This document shows positions 51,097-59,963 of a DNA stretch of 60,522 bases, piece by piece. The position numbers were made by a program, and so were the translations under genes. The DNA comes from JAGPUQ01 sp050179115 (GTDB lineage: Bacteria > Pseudomonadota > Gammaproteobacteria > Pseudomonadales > Porticoccaceae): positions 1 through 60,522 of the forward strand of contig JBFXFL010000013.1 in NCBI GenBank assembly GCA_050179115.1, read 5' to 3'. Position 1 is the stretch's first letter. Each line of letters starts with the position of its first letter. The notes under the pieces were generated by a model. It was given only the letters and a program-made list of their open reading frames with translations, was not told the DNA's origin and ran no database searches.

Positions 51097-52527
51097 ATGA
51101 CACTGAGCTGGGGCTGGGTGTTGCTGGTCGTGCAGACGCTGCTGGGTCTGGGCGCGGCCTGGCACGCATTGCTGAACAAACGCGATTCGCGTTCGGCGCT
51201 CGGCTGGATGGCGGTTGCGCTGGCGCTGCCGATCGCTGGGCCCCTGGCGTATGTGCTGTTCGGCATCAATCGGGTGCGCGCACGGGCGCGCCGCAGGAGT
51301 CGCCTGTCGCCTGCGGCGGGCGCAGCACCTTGCGGCCCCGACGATTCCTGCATCGCGGTGTCCGAGCTGTCCGATCTGGCACGCGCCGGGGCCGTCATCA
51401 CTGGCATGCCGCTGCGCCCGGGCAATCGCATCGCCGCGCTCCGCAATGGCGAGCAGGTGTATCCCGCCATGCTGGAGGCCATTGCTGCCGCAGTGGTCAG
51501 TGTCGATCTTTCGACCTATATCTTCGAGAACAATGCCACTGGACACCGGTTCGTGGATGCCCTGGTCGCCGCTCGGCAGCGTGGTGTGCGGGTGCGCGTA
51601 CTGCTGGACGGCATGGGCGAGTGGTATTCACCCGGCGCCCACCGCCTTCTGCGGCGCGGCGGACTCGAGGTGAAGAGCTTCAACCCGCTGCGGTTATTAC
51701 CGCCCAATCTCGCCGTCAATCTGCGCAACCATCGCAAGCTGCTGGTGGTGGACGGGGCAGTGGCTTTTGCCGGTGGCATCAATATCGGGGACCGCCATCT
51801 ACTGGCCCCACCGCGTTGCAAACATCCGGTTGCCGATCTGCATTTTCAGCTGTGGGGACCGGTAGTCGCCGACTTGCAGCGGGTGTTCACCGATACCTGG
51901 CGGCAGGCGGGCGGTAATTTCTCGGCGGTGGCGGACGTAGAGAAACCTTCGGTCGATACAACCACCGGGCCGACGGGGGCCAGTCTGTGCCGGGTGATCG
52001 CGGACGGACCCGACGAGACGCTGGATCAACTTACTCTGGTGTTGCAGTCCGCGGTCAGCGCCGCGCGCCGCAGTGTGCGCATCATGACGCCCTATTTTCT
52101 GCCGTCGCGGGAGCTGATCACCGGTCTGCAGAGTGCGGCGCTGCGCGGAGTTGTCGTGACCATAGTGCTGCCGGAGCGGAGCAATCTGCCCTATGTGCAC
52201 TGGGCGACCCGCAACCTGCTCTGGGAGCTGCTCCACCGCGAAGTGCGCGTGTTCTATCAGCCCGCGCCGTTCAACCACGGCAAGCTGCTGGTGGTGGATG
52301 AAAGCTATGTACTGCTGGGATCGGCGAACATCGATCCCCGCAGTTTGCGGCTCAATTATGAACTCGGCGTGGAAGTGTTCGACCCGGCGTTCGGCGCCGA
52401 CATGAGCGGCCTGTTCGACACCCTGGTCGCGGGTTCGCGCCCGGTCACTGGCGCCGAGCTGGAGGGGCGCTCGCTCATCGTGCGCACCCGGGATGCGCTG
52501 TGCTGGTTGTTTTCGCCGTATCTTTGA
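51097..52527 (+). CDS. cls: Cardiolipin synthase (phospholipase D family)
   Basis: 476 residues. Two N-terminal membrane helices (about 1-22 and 32-54), then two HKD motifs: NHRKLLVVDGAVAFAGGINI (about 210-229) and NHGKLLVVDESYVLLGSANI (about 393-412). ClsA-type enzymes condense two phosphatidylglycerols. Length and helices match ClsA rather than the soluble ClsB. A -10-like TACAAT at 51036-51041 lies upstream, without a good -35. Confidence 0.92.
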   Translation: MTLSWGWVLLVVQTLLGLGAAWHALLNKRDSRSALGWMAVALALPIAGPLAYVLFGINRVRARARRRSRLSPAAGAAPCGPDDSCIAVSELSDLARAGAVITGMPLRPGNRIAALRNGEQVYPAMLEAIAAAVVSVDLSTYIFENNATGHRFVDALVAARQRGVRVRVLLDGMGEWYSPGAHRLLRRGGLEVKSFNPLRLLPPNLAVNLRNHRKLLVVDGAVAFAGGINIGDRHLLAPPRCKHPVADLHFQLWGPVVADLQRVFTDTWRQAGGNFSAVADVEKPSVDTTTGPTGASLCRVIADGPDETLDQLTLVLQSAVSAARRSVRIMTPYFLPSRELITGLQSAALRGVVVTIVLPERSNLPYVHWATRNLLWELLHREVRVFYQPAPFNHGKLLVVDESYVLLGSANIDPRSLRLNYELGVEVFDPAFGADMSGLFDTLVAGSRPVTGAELEGRSLIVRTRDALCWLFSPYL

Positions 52528-52534
52528 CAGCCGG

Positions 52535-54124
52535 CTAATCCGCCGCGGCCGCGTGGCCGCCGGCGGCGGGTACTTTCTTGAGGCAGGCGATTACCAGCAG
52601 ACTGATGATGAACGCCGTGCCTATGACATAGAACGCATCGTTGAACGCCATCACCTGACTTTGCCGGCGCGCTATGGCGTCGATGGCCAGCAGCGCCTGC
52701 TGCTGCGCCAGCTCCGGATCCGCGCCCAGGGATGCGAAATACCCGGTCATGGTCTGCAAGCGTTCCTGGGTGATGGGGTTGTAGAGCGAGACCGACTCCA
52801 GAATCTGGTTGGAGTGGAAGTGCTCGCGCACGGTGACAAAAGTCGCCAGCAGCGCGATGCCGATCGACCCGCCCAGATTGCGCATCACATTGAAGAGTCC
52901 CGAAGCGGAACCGACCTGAGCGGGCTCGATGCCGGCGGTGCCGATCACCGACAGCGGAATCATGATGAAGGGCATGCCGAGGCCGCGGATAAGGTGCGGC
53001 ATCACAATGCTGTCATAGGCGTAGTCGGTCGTCATGTGGATATTGAGCAGGCAACTCAGACCAAACACCCCGGCGCCGATGGCGAGCAGGATGCGCAGGT
53101 CCACGATTTTCATCAGACGCAAGACGATGGGCACCATCACCAGTTGCGGCAGCCCGATCCACATCATCACCTGGCCGATCTGGAGCGCGTTGTAGCCATG
53201 CACCTGGGTCAGGTACAGCGGCATGATGAACACCGAACCGTAGAGTCCGAGTCCGAGCACCACGTTGACGACATTGGCGAGCCCGAAATTGCGCCGCGCC
53301 ATCAGGCGCAGGTTGATAAAGGGATCTCTGCGGGTCAATTCGATGATCAGAAACAACAGCAGGCTGACCCCGGCCAGCACGGCGCCGCGCAGGATGAAAT
53401 CGGATTCGAGCCAATCCTTGCGATTGCCTTCCTCCAGCACGATTTCGAGGGTGCCGAGCCCCACCGCCATGGTGGCGATTCCCCACCAGTCGCCCTTTTT
53501 CAGCAGGGCCAGATTGCCGGCTGCCGGTTTCAGTCCGCGCCAGAGCAGGAAGAACATGATGCTGGTGGGGACGAGTTGAAGATAAAAAATCGTCTGCCAG
53601 CCGAAATTTTCCGATAAATAGCCCCCCAGGGTTGGGCCGATAGTGGGCGCCTGGGTGGCCGTCAGAGCGAACATCCCCATCCCGACCGCCTGCTTGCTGG
53701 GTGGTAACAGGGTCAGGATGATCGCGAAGGAGAGTGGAATCAGCGTGCCTCCGGAGAGCCCCGCCAGGGCGCGAAACACCAGCATGGATTCGAGATTCCA
53801 GGCCGTCGCGCAGAGGGTCGTGAAGAACATGAACAGCACGGTATTCCAGAGAATGTAGCGCCGCAGCCCGAACACCTGGGTGAGCCAGCCGGTGATGGGA
53901 ATCACCATGATTTCCGCTGTCAGGTAGGCGGTGGAGATGAAGGACCCCTCTTCGAGGGTGGCGCCCAGCGCGCCCTGGATATCCTTCAGGGAGGCATTGG
54001 TGATGTGGATATTGAGAACGGCGATGAAGGCGCCCAGCACGCCGCCGAATACCGTCAGCCAGGTGCCGAGGGAAACCCGGTCCGGCGCGGCATCCGCGGG
54101 CGACGTAGTGGCCGCGCTGGTCAT
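52535..54124 (-). CDS. emrB: DHA2-family multidrug efflux transporter (EmrB/QacA type)
   Basis: 529 residues with about 14 membrane helices. Family motifs include LNIHITNASLKDIQGALGAT near the start and the GWLTQVFGLRRYILWNTVLF loop with motif A-like R. It would expel hydrophobic compounds by proton antiport, working with the EmrA-type adaptor encoded 31 bases upstream. Regulated presumably by the divergent TetR. The stop is 7 bases from that of cls (convergent). The substrate is unknown, so the symbol is by family. Confidence 0.92.
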   Translation of the reverse strand: MTSAATTSPADAAPDRVSLGTWLTVFGGVLGAFIAVLNIHITNASLKDIQGALGATLEEGSFISTAYLTAEIMVIPITGWLTQVFGLRRYILWNTVLFMFFTTLCATAWNLESMLVFRALAGLSGGTLIPLSFAIILTLLPPSKQAVGMGMFALTATQAPTIGPTLGGYLSENFGWQTIFYLQLVPTSIMFFLLWRGLKPAAGNLALLKKGDWWGIATMAVGLGTLEIVLEEGNRKDWLESDFILRGAVLAGVSLLLFLIIELTRRDPFINLRLMARRNFGLANVVNVVLGLGLYGSVFIMPLYLTQVHGYNALQIGQVMMWIGLPQLVMVPIVLRLMKIVDLRILLAIGAGVFGLSCLLNIHMTTDYAYDSIVMPHLIRGLGMPFIMIPLSVIGTAGIEPAQVGSASGLFNVMRNLGGSIGIALLATFVTVREHFHSNQILESVSLYNPITQERLQTMTGYFASLGADPELAQQQALLAIDAIARRQSQVMAFNDAFYVIGTAFIISLLVIACLKKVPAAGGHAAAAD

Positions 54125-54155
54125 GGATCTGTCAAGGTTGTGGGGCGGTTTTCAC

Positions 54156-55226
54156 TCACGAACCGTCATCGAGCGCGAGTCGTTTGCGGGCATCATCTCC
54201 GCTGCTGCGGGTATCGACACGGGCAGTCACCGACATGCCGGGGCGCAACCGGGCAACCTTCGGGTTGCTGTGATCGAGCACGATCTTGACCGGTACACGC
54301 TGCACGATCTTGGTGAAATTGCCGGTAGCGTTATCGGGGGGCAGCAGGCTGAATTCGGCGCCACTGGCGGGCGATACACTTTCCACGACGCCTTCGAAGT
54401 GTTCGTCGGGGAAAGCGTCGACATCGATGATGGCTTTCTGTCCCGGTAGCACATGAGTCAACTGGGTTTCCTTGAAGTTCGCGCTGACCCAGATATCGTC
54501 GAGATCCACCAGGGCCAGCTTGCGCACCCCGGTCTGGGAATATTCGCCCGGCTCGACTTGCTTGTTGCCGACGATGCCGGCGGTAGGCGCCCGCACGTCG
54601 GTAAGATAAAGATCGATTTCCGACAGGCGCAGCTCCGCCTCCGCGAGCTCCTGAGCGGCTTTGAGTTCGCCGGCTTCATCCGACAGCACGCCGAACTGGG
54701 CACGTTCGGCGGCGAGATTGGCCAAAGTGCGGCCCAATTCGGCTTCGGCGCGAGTGACATCGGTGCGCGCGTGGTCATAGCGCTGGCGGTCGGTGAAACC
54801 CTTGGTTTGCAGCACTTCGGCCCGCGCCAGGTCCTGCCGGGTACGTTCGAGTTCCGCGCGCGCGGCGAGAACTTCGGACTCCCTCGCGTTGATGGTGGCG
54901 TTCTGGTGAGACAGTCGGGACTGCAGATGCGCCAACTCGGCAGTGCGCTGTGCCACCAGCGCCTGGGCGCGATCGCGGCGCGCGGTATAGGCGGACTTGT
55001 CGAGGGAATAGAGAATGTCGTTGGCGTTGACGTGCTGGTTTTCTTTCACCAGGACTTCGGCCACCGGTCCGGCAACGCGCGAGCTGATGACCGTGATGTC
55101 GGCGCGCAGGTAGGCATTGTTCGTGCTCTCCCAGAAGCGGCCCTCGAACCACCAGTTTTTGCCCGTCACGATGATCGCCGTCAGGGCGGCAATACCCAGT
55201 AATGCCAGAATCAACTTGCGCTTCAT
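54156..55226 (-). CDS. emrA: HlyD/EmrA-type membrane fusion protein
   Basis: 356 residues. One N-terminal membrane anchor (about 5-22), a biotinyl-lipoyl-like half (RVAGPVAEVLVKENQHVNAN), a long coiled coil (about 85-190, rich in Ala/Arg/Glu), the second lipoyl half (LYLTDVRAPTAGIVGNKQVE) and a beta-barrel with GQKAIIDVDAFPDEHFEG. It bridges the EmrB pump to an outer membrane channel of the TolC type, which is not in this window. First gene of the operon. Confidence 0.93.
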   Translation of the reverse strand: MKRKLILALLGIAALTAIIVTGKNWWFEGRFWESTNNAYLRADITVISSRVAGPVAEVLVKENQHVNANDILYSLDKSAYTARRDRAQALVAQRTAELAHLQSRLSHQNATINARESEVLAARAELERTRQDLARAEVLQTKGFTDRQRYDHARTDVTRAEAELGRTLANLAAERAQFGVLSDEAGELKAAQELAEAELRLSEIDLYLTDVRAPTAGIVGNKQVEPGEYSQTGVRKLALVDLDDIWVSANFKETQLTHVLPGQKAIIDVDAFPDEHFEGVVESVSPASGAEFSLLPPDNATGNFTKIVQRVPVKIVLDHSNPKVARLRPGMSVTARVDTRSSGDDARKRLALDDGS

Positions 55227-55312
55227 GATCCGTGATACCTGTTGCAGTGGCGTGAGGTCGCTCCGGCGGTGGCCCGGCGCTGAGTTGCCGGGGTGCCGTT
55301 GTTATCGTTGTA

Positions 55313-55334
55313 ATCGTACTGTACGGTACGGTAT
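55313..55334. promoter_or_regulatory. Candidate TetR operator between emrA and the regulator gene
   Basis: Repeated GTACG pentamers: CGTAC-T-GTACG is a perfect palindrome (55315-55325), followed by another GTACG and GTAT. It lies centrally in the 216-base divergent region, the expected place for the regulator to control both directions. Confidence 0.5.
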
Positions 55335-55442
55335 CAGTGGGGAAGGAGTTCGCGCAACTTCTTTGCGCTAATCGCGCCGACGTTAACCGGATTGGTCACT
55401 GGCATGGTTCTGACCCGCCGTCCACACCGCAACAGGGACAAG

Positions 55443-56093
55443 ATGATGCAGTCACCGGCCCCCACCCGGGGCGACACCCGGCGCCTGGCGATTCTCGAAG
55501 CCGCCACCGAGGTATTCATGGAGCTCGGGTATGCGGGCGCGAGCGTCGACCGTATCGTACAGCGCGCGGGCGGATCCAAAGGCACCGTTTACCGCCATTT
55601 TGGCTGCAAGGCGGACCTGTTCGCGGAAATCATTACCGCGCTCGTCGCCCGGATGACGGACCCTATCGAGCGGCAACGGCCCGATGCCGCGGATACCGCA
55701 CAGGAACTGGCCGCGACGCTCGGGCGCTTCGGGCAGACCTATCTCGACGTGCTGGTGCAACCCCAGAGCCTGGCGCTTTACCGCATGGTGATGGCAGAGG
55801 GCGCCAACTTTCCCGATCTGGCGCGGGTTTTTTATGAGCGCGGCCCCGGCCAGGTGGTGACGCAGCTGGCGGACTATCTGGGTGCCCTCGCGGGCTGGGA
55901 GGTGATCCCCGCAATGCAACCGGAAATAGCGGCCCGGGAATTCCTCAGTCTGGTGCGTTCCGACCTTCATCTGAAGGCATTGCTGGGAGTCGAGGTTCCC
56001 ACTGCGGTGCAATGCGAACTCACCGTCAAACGCGCGGTAGCGCTGTTTTTGGCGCAGTACCAACCGGTGCCCGGTAGTGGCGTCGGAACCTAG
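55443..56093 (+). CDS. TetR family transcriptional regulator
   Basis: 216 residues. N-terminal helix-turn-helix: RLAILEAATEVFMELGYAGA, then SVDRIVQRAGGSKGTVYRHF and GCKADLFAEI, the classic TetR pattern. The C-terminal ligand domain (about 90-216) resembles the AcrR/YbiH C-terminal type. The ATG at 55443 is preceded by AGGGA; a TTG at 55392 would add 17 residues. Divergent from emrAB, so it is probably their repressor, released by a pump substrate. Confidence 0.92.
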   Translation: MMQSPAPTRGDTRRLAILEAATEVFMELGYAGASVDRIVQRAGGSKGTVYRHFGCKADLFAEIITALVARMTDPIERQRPDAADTAQELAATLGRFGQTYLDVLVQPQSLALYRMVMAEGANFPDLARVFYERGPGQVVTQLADYLGALAGWEVIPAMQPEIAAREFLSLVRSDLHLKALLGVEVPTAVQCELTVKRAVALFLAQYQPVPGSGVGT

Positions 56094-56221
56094 CCGGTAT
56101 CGGAAAGGGCAGGGTAATCCCGCTCGGCAAACCGGCTGCGATCCGGGATGAGCTGAACAAGTCCTTGGATCCTTCGAGCCTTCGACGCGCGCAGGACCGT
56201 CGGAGCCCAGCATGAACGACA

Positions 56222-56270
56222 ACCTGATTCCGTCCGTGGTGAGTCGGTCCAACCATGGACGGAATCAGGT
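56222..56270. terminator. Long hairpin between tetR and the amidohydrolase gene
   Basis: Perfect 14-base arms ACCTGATTCCGTCC (56222-56235) and GGACGGAATCAGGT (56257-56270), extended inward to 19 pairs with one G-U. It lies between two convergent genes, so a shared terminator is likely, although there is no T-run. The rest of 56094-56305 shows nothing clear. Confidence 0.5.
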
Positions 56271-56305
56271 AATTCCTATCTTCCTTCGGTGCGTCGGTCG
56301 CGGCC

Positions 56306-57436
56306 TCAGCCCACCGGCAGATTGAACAGTTGCTTGACGTTGTCATGCACGATGGCATTGCGCTGCGTTTCGGACAGGCGCGCCATCTGGCGATTCAGCA
56401 CGTCCAGCGAGCGCGGGTAGGTCGAATCCGTGTGCGGATAATCGCTGGCCCAGATCAGGTGGCCGCTGTCCGCCAGTGCCTTGTCGCCCACCAGGATTTC
56501 GGTCTGGTAGGCGGTGGCGTCGTCCTGGAAGGTGAACCAGATATTGTTCGCGACGTAAGTGCTGGGCTTTTTGCTGATGAGCCGTTCGAGCCCGGTGCCC
56601 AGCCGCTCGGCGGCGTGATCGGCGCGGTACATATAATGCGGCACCCAGCCGGCGTCGCCCTCGGCGACCACCATCTTGAGCTTGGGGTGGCGCTCGAACA
56701 CGCCGCCAAAAACAAACACGCCCATCACGTTCTGCACACCGCGGATGATGTTCATGAAGCCATTGGCGGCATGGCCGCGTTCGGCCTTGAACGCGGTTTC
56801 GACGCCGTGATCACTGGAAGTGAGGATGTGAAAGCAGATCGGCAGATCGAGATCGACGGCGCACTGCCAGAGCGCGTCGTAGTCGGGGTGGTCGTAATCC
56901 TCGTGCTGGGGGTTGCCGGTCATCATCATGCCGACCATGCCCATCTCCTTGGCGCGTCTGAAGTCCGCGATGGCTTCGTCCACCGAAGCAACCGCCGTTT
57001 GCGCCAGCCCGAACAGGCGCTTGGGCGCACCGGCGCAGAAGGTCTGAAGCCAGCGGTTGTAGGCCTGAAAACAGGCTGACTTGTAGGCGAAATCCGGGTG
57101 GCTGCACATCACCATGCCGACCGAGGCGTAGATGATTTCGCCGCAGATGTTCTCTTCGTCCTGGATCGCGATGCGGCTCTTGGGATCCCAGCTGCCACGG
57201 GCCAGATCGACGAAACTGGCGTTGCGCTGGGCCCGCAACTGGTCCGGCGGAATGCCGGCGCCGGCCAGCAGTCCGAGCGGCAAGCCGTGCTTCATGCCCT
57301 CGATGATGAAGGTATCGACGCCGTGCTTGTTCTTCTCGATATGGGGCGCGGTGGCGCGGTATTTGGGGTCGATGAAATCGACATAGCAGTTGGGCGGTTC
57401 GACGATATGGGAATCGGCAGAGATCATGGGTTTCAC
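56306..57436 (-). CDS. Amidohydrolase family protein (ACMSD/amidohydrolase-2 type)
   Basis: 376 residues. The N-terminal ISADSHIVEPP replaces the usual HxH by D-S-H, as in many amidohydrolase-2 members near decarboxylases. Further metal or catalytic positions appear in ICFHILTSSDHG (His), GVFERHPKLKMVVAEGDAGW (His) and LIWASDYPHTDSTYP (Asp). Such proteins hydrolyse or decarboxylate aromatic or heterocyclic acids, often in degradation clusters. The GTG start (VKPMISADSH) has GAGGA 8-9 bases upstream. No other pathway genes adjoin, so the substrate is unknown. Confidence 0.88.
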   Translation of the reverse strand: MKPMISADSHIVEPPNCYVDFIDPKYRATAPHIEKNKHGVDTFIIEGMKHGLPLGLLAGAGIPPDQLRAQRNASFVDLARGSWDPKSRIAIQDEENICGEIIYASVGMVMCSHPDFAYKSACFQAYNRWLQTFCAGAPKRLFGLAQTAVASVDEAIADFRRAKEMGMVGMMMTGNPQHEDYDHPDYDALWQCAVDLDLPICFHILTSSDHGVETAFKAERGHAANGFMNIIRGVQNVMGVFVFGGVFERHPKLKMVVAEGDAGWVPHYMYRADHAAERLGTGLERLISKKPSTYVANNIWFTFQDDATAYQTEILVGDKALADSGHLIWASDYPHTDSTYPRSLDVLNRQMARLSETQRNAIVHDNVKQLFNLPVG

Positions 57437-57695
57437 GGTGGTGGTCCTCGCAGGTTGGATTTATCGTTGGCCGCGCCCCAGTGGGACGATAGCACCGTTA
57501 AAGATGGCAAAACCAAGTCTAGCACCCCGCGCAACCGGAGATTCAATCGCCGGCTTGACATCGATCAGGCGGACCAACAGTCGGCCGTGGTATCGGACGC
57601 CGATGCCGATTCCCTTGTTTGTTGGCCGGACTCGATGGGTGCCGCGGAGATTTACCGCTGCGAGGTTTTTCGGTCGCGAGGATTTCGGCGCCAGG
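57437..57695. other. Intergenic region upstream of the amidohydrolase
   Basis: 259 bases without a convincing gene. The minus strand should hold the amidohydrolase promoter; several weak hexamers (TAGACT near 57517, TTGGTT) are seen but no clear pair. With the false gap removed this stretch runs into the end of the FHA gene. Confidence 0.4.
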
Positions 57696-58049
57696 GGCCG
57701 GGTGCGGTGATCCGTGCTTGCGCTCAGCTGGTCTCCGGCTTGTCGATAAACATGGTCTGGTTGAGCATGGCGTCGCTCTTGAATTGGGAGCGATCCTCCC
57801 GCACCTGGAACACCACGTCCTTNNNNNNNNNNNNNNNNNNNNNNNNNNNNNNNNNNNNNNNNNNNNNNNNNNNNNNNNNNNNNNNNNNNNNNNNNNNNNN
57901 NNNNNNNNNNNNNNNNNNNNNNGGCCGGGTGCGGTGATCCGTGCTTGCGCTCAGCTGGTCTCCGGCTTGTCGATAAACATGGTCTGGTTGAGCATGGCGT
58001 CGCTCTTGAATTGGGAGCGATCCTCCCGCACCTGGAACACCACGTCCTT
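57696..58049. other. Assembly gap: 127 duplicated bases on each side of 100 N
   Basis: Bases 57696-57822 and 57923-58049 are identical over 127 positions and flank exactly 100 N (57823-57922). 127 is a common largest k-mer in short-read assemblers, so two contigs that share a k-mer overlap were scaffolded instead of merged. The left copy (57724-57822) repeats the 3' end of the FHA gene and is not a separate gene. The true sequence probably has one copy and no gap. Confidence 0.9.
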
Positions 58050-58649
58050 GAAGCGCAATTCGTCGCCGTGACTCAGGGCATGCGATCCGTTGATCCGCAC
58101 GCCGTTGACCAGGGTGCCGTTCGATGAGCCCAGGTCGTGCACCCACAGCACGCCGTCCTCGATCTTGAGCTCCGCGTGATTTCTGGATATGTAGGAGCGC
58201 AGCACGGTGAGGTCGCACTCGATGGCGCGACCGATGACGATGGGTTTGGTGATGCAGTACTCCAACCCTTCCGTGGGGCCTGATTGCGCGTAGATCGACC
58301 AGCCGCTGGTGCTGCCGTGTTTGGTGGCGTGCTTCAGGGTAGCGCGCCGATCCAGGGTGGGCGGTATGTTGTTCAGCACCCGGCGCTCCACAAAGGGCGG
58401 CGTGCGCACCAGCCCGTGGGGGGTCAACTGGTAGACCCACGCGATGGCGGTCACCACGGGAAGCAGCGCCACGAGTACGCCGACCAGCACGTAGAAGGCG
58501 GTCTGGTTGGCGCCCAGGACCGGGAACATGATCGACCCGAGTTGCAGCAGGACCCAGCAACCCGCCAGATAAGGAATTACCACCCTCAGCACCCGGCGGC
58601 GCCTGAGTTCACTGAACAAGTGAGCAAATTTACCGGCTGACTGGCTCAT
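57951..58649 (-). CDS. Membrane-anchored FHA domain protein
   Basis: 232 residues. N-terminal basic segment SELRRRRVLRVV, two membrane helices (about 22-45 and 50-70) and AWVYQLTPHGLVRTPP. This block resembles the N-terminal domain found in many proteobacterial TPR/adenylate-cyclase-type signalling proteins. Then an FHA domain (about 125-215) with IVIGRAIECDL, SYISRNHAEL and GSSNGTLVNGVRI, the Gly-Arg, Ser-x-x-His and Asn-Gly residues that bind phosphothreonine. It probably reads a Ser/Thr kinase signal at the membrane. The gene is complete on the right of the assembly gap. Confidence 0.88.
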   Translation of the reverse strand: MSQSAGKFAHLFSELRRRRVLRVVIPYLAGCWVLLQLGSIMFPVLGANQTAFYVLVGVLVALLPVVTAIAWVYQLTPHGLVRTPPFVERRVLNNIPPTLDRRATLKHATKHGSTSGWSIYAQSGPTEGLEYCITKPIVIGRAIECDLTVLRSYISRNHAELKIEDGVLWVHDLGSSNGTLVNGVRINGSHALSHGDELRFKDVVFQVREDRSQFKSDAMLNQTMFIDKPETS

Positions 58650-58784
58650 GGCGGCGGGTTTCCCCCCGGTTGCGATCTGGTTGCTTGACTCCCCCGACGT
58701 TACAGGGAGCGCCGGGAACCGACAAGAGCTTCCGGTGCGCGCTATTCGATGCCAATGCGGACGTCCGCGGTAGCGTTCCGGTGG

Positions 58785-59963
58785 TCACTTCAATTTTTCC
58801 AACTTCGCTTTGAGTTCACGGGCCTGATTCAGGTTGGCCTGAGCAAATTTGTGGTTGGGATCGATGGTCAGGGCTTTTTCCCACAGCGCAATGGCCCGGT
58901 CGAGATGCTGCTGCCGAAACGCGGCTGACGCTTCCTTGTGGTAGGTATCCGCAAGGTTCGTCTTGAATTCGGCGTAGGTTTTTTGCGCCGCAGCGTTATT
59001 GGGATCGAGCGCAGCGCTTTTTTGCAGGGTGCTGAGGGCGGCATCATCATTGTGGTCGGCCGCCAGCCATCTGCCGGCCTGCAACAGACGGGCCGAGGCG
59101 CGGGCGGGATCCTTCGCGGCCAAGGCATCGGCGCTGTTGCGATAGGCGGCGATGCCGAGTTGGCGCTGTTCCTTGGTGAGTGAGTCGAGCCGGCTCGATC
59201 GTTCGATTTCCTGGGCGGCGGGCTCGTAGTTGCCTTCGGCATTCAATCCCGCGACCAGCGACCAGCCCGATGGCACCACGGGATCTGGCCGGGCGTCGCC
59301 TTCGCCCGCTGTCGAGCCCGGGACGGTTTCGGCGGTTATCCCGGATGATGGGTCGGAGACCGGAAAGGATTCGGGTGGTGCTTCGAATACCTGACGCGCG
59401 CGGGGGGTCAGGGGGATACGGATTTTGCGCCCCGCGCTGACATTCCGGGGCACGGCGACGTCGTTGTATTTGGCCAGCGCGTAGAACTGGTAGTAGCTGC
59501 CAAGATATTTTTGCGCCAGCACGGAAAAGGAATCGCCCGCGGCGAGCGTGATGTCCTGGGAGGCGGCGGGGAAATACTCGCTGGCAGGGGTATCGATCTG
59601 GCGGACCAGATCCTGCGCCACCTTGCTGTTTGGAATTGCGGCCAGATAGGCTTCCAGCTCGGCTTTGGCCTGACCGGCTTCGCCCTTCTCGAGATGCTTG
59701 ATGGCCCGCTCGATACGCTGCTGCGGTTTCAGTCCTGGTTCGGCGACGTACTGGGGTGTTGCTTCCTGGGGCGCGGGTTCCACTACCGCCGGCGCCGGTT
59801 CTGGCGCCGGCGCTACGGCCACCGGTTTGGCAGTCTGGCAACCCGCCTGGGTAACCAGCAGTGCCGCGAGAAAAATTACGGCGCTGCCGATGTTCAGGTT
59901 ATTGCGCGTGTTGGGGTTATTGGTGTTGGGGTTATTGATAGCGCGCACTGGTCGATCATCCAA
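58785..59963 (-). CDS. LysM and TPR lipoprotein
   Basis: 392 residues if started at the TTG 59963; GTG 59948 is an alternative, and neither has a good ribosome site. Signal with lipobox LVTQAGC (Cys about 42), Ala/Pro-rich linker, helical repeats (about 80-115), a LysM domain (about 135-185, ITLAAGDSFSVLAQKYLGSY, IRIPLTP), then TPR-like helices to the end (about 250-390, AIALWEKALTIDPNHKFAQA). LysM binds peptidoglycan, so it is likely a periplasmic-side scaffold of the envelope. Upstream of the FHA gene on the same strand with 135 bases between. Specific role unknown. Confidence 0.85.
   Translation of the reverse strand: MDDRPVRAINNPNTNNPNTRNNLNIGSAVIFLAALLVTQAGCQTAKPVAVAPAPEPAPAVVEPAPQEATPQYVAEPGLKPQQRIERAIKHLEKGEAGQAKAELEAYLAAIPNSKVAQDLVRQIDTPASEYFPAASQDITLAAGDSFSVLAQKYLGSYYQFYALAKYNDVAVPRNVSAGRKIRIPLTPRARQVFEAPPESFPVSDPSSGITAETVPGSTAGEGDARPDPVVPSGWSLVAGLNAEGNYEPAAQEIERSSRLDSLTKEQRQLGIAAYRNSADALAAKDPARASARLLQAGRWLAADHNDDAALSTLQKSAALDPNNAAAQKTYAEFKTNLADTYHKEASAAFRQQHLDRAIALWEKALTIDPNHKFAQANLNQARELKAKLEKLK
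59908..59937. repeat. Tandem 15-base repeat at the N-terminus of the LysM/TPR gene
   Basis: GTGTTGGGGTTATTG occurs twice in a row, coding N-N-P-N-T twice on the minus strand before the signal peptide. A one-base-different inverted relative (AATAATCCCCCAACACC) lies at 60141-60157 upstream. Confidence 0.6.

Noticed and set aside
57555..57560. Perfect TTGACA as a + strand promoter
   Set aside because: No -10 hexamer at 16-18 bases downstream and no + strand gene follows.
57724..57822. Second, truncated FHA gene left of the N run
   Set aside because: Identical over the full 127 bases to the right flank, so it is an assembly duplicate and not a paralogue.
59908..59937. Start of a CRISPR array
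   Set aside because: Only two 15-base units with no spacer, inside a coding frame; no CRISPR array seen anywhere in the window.
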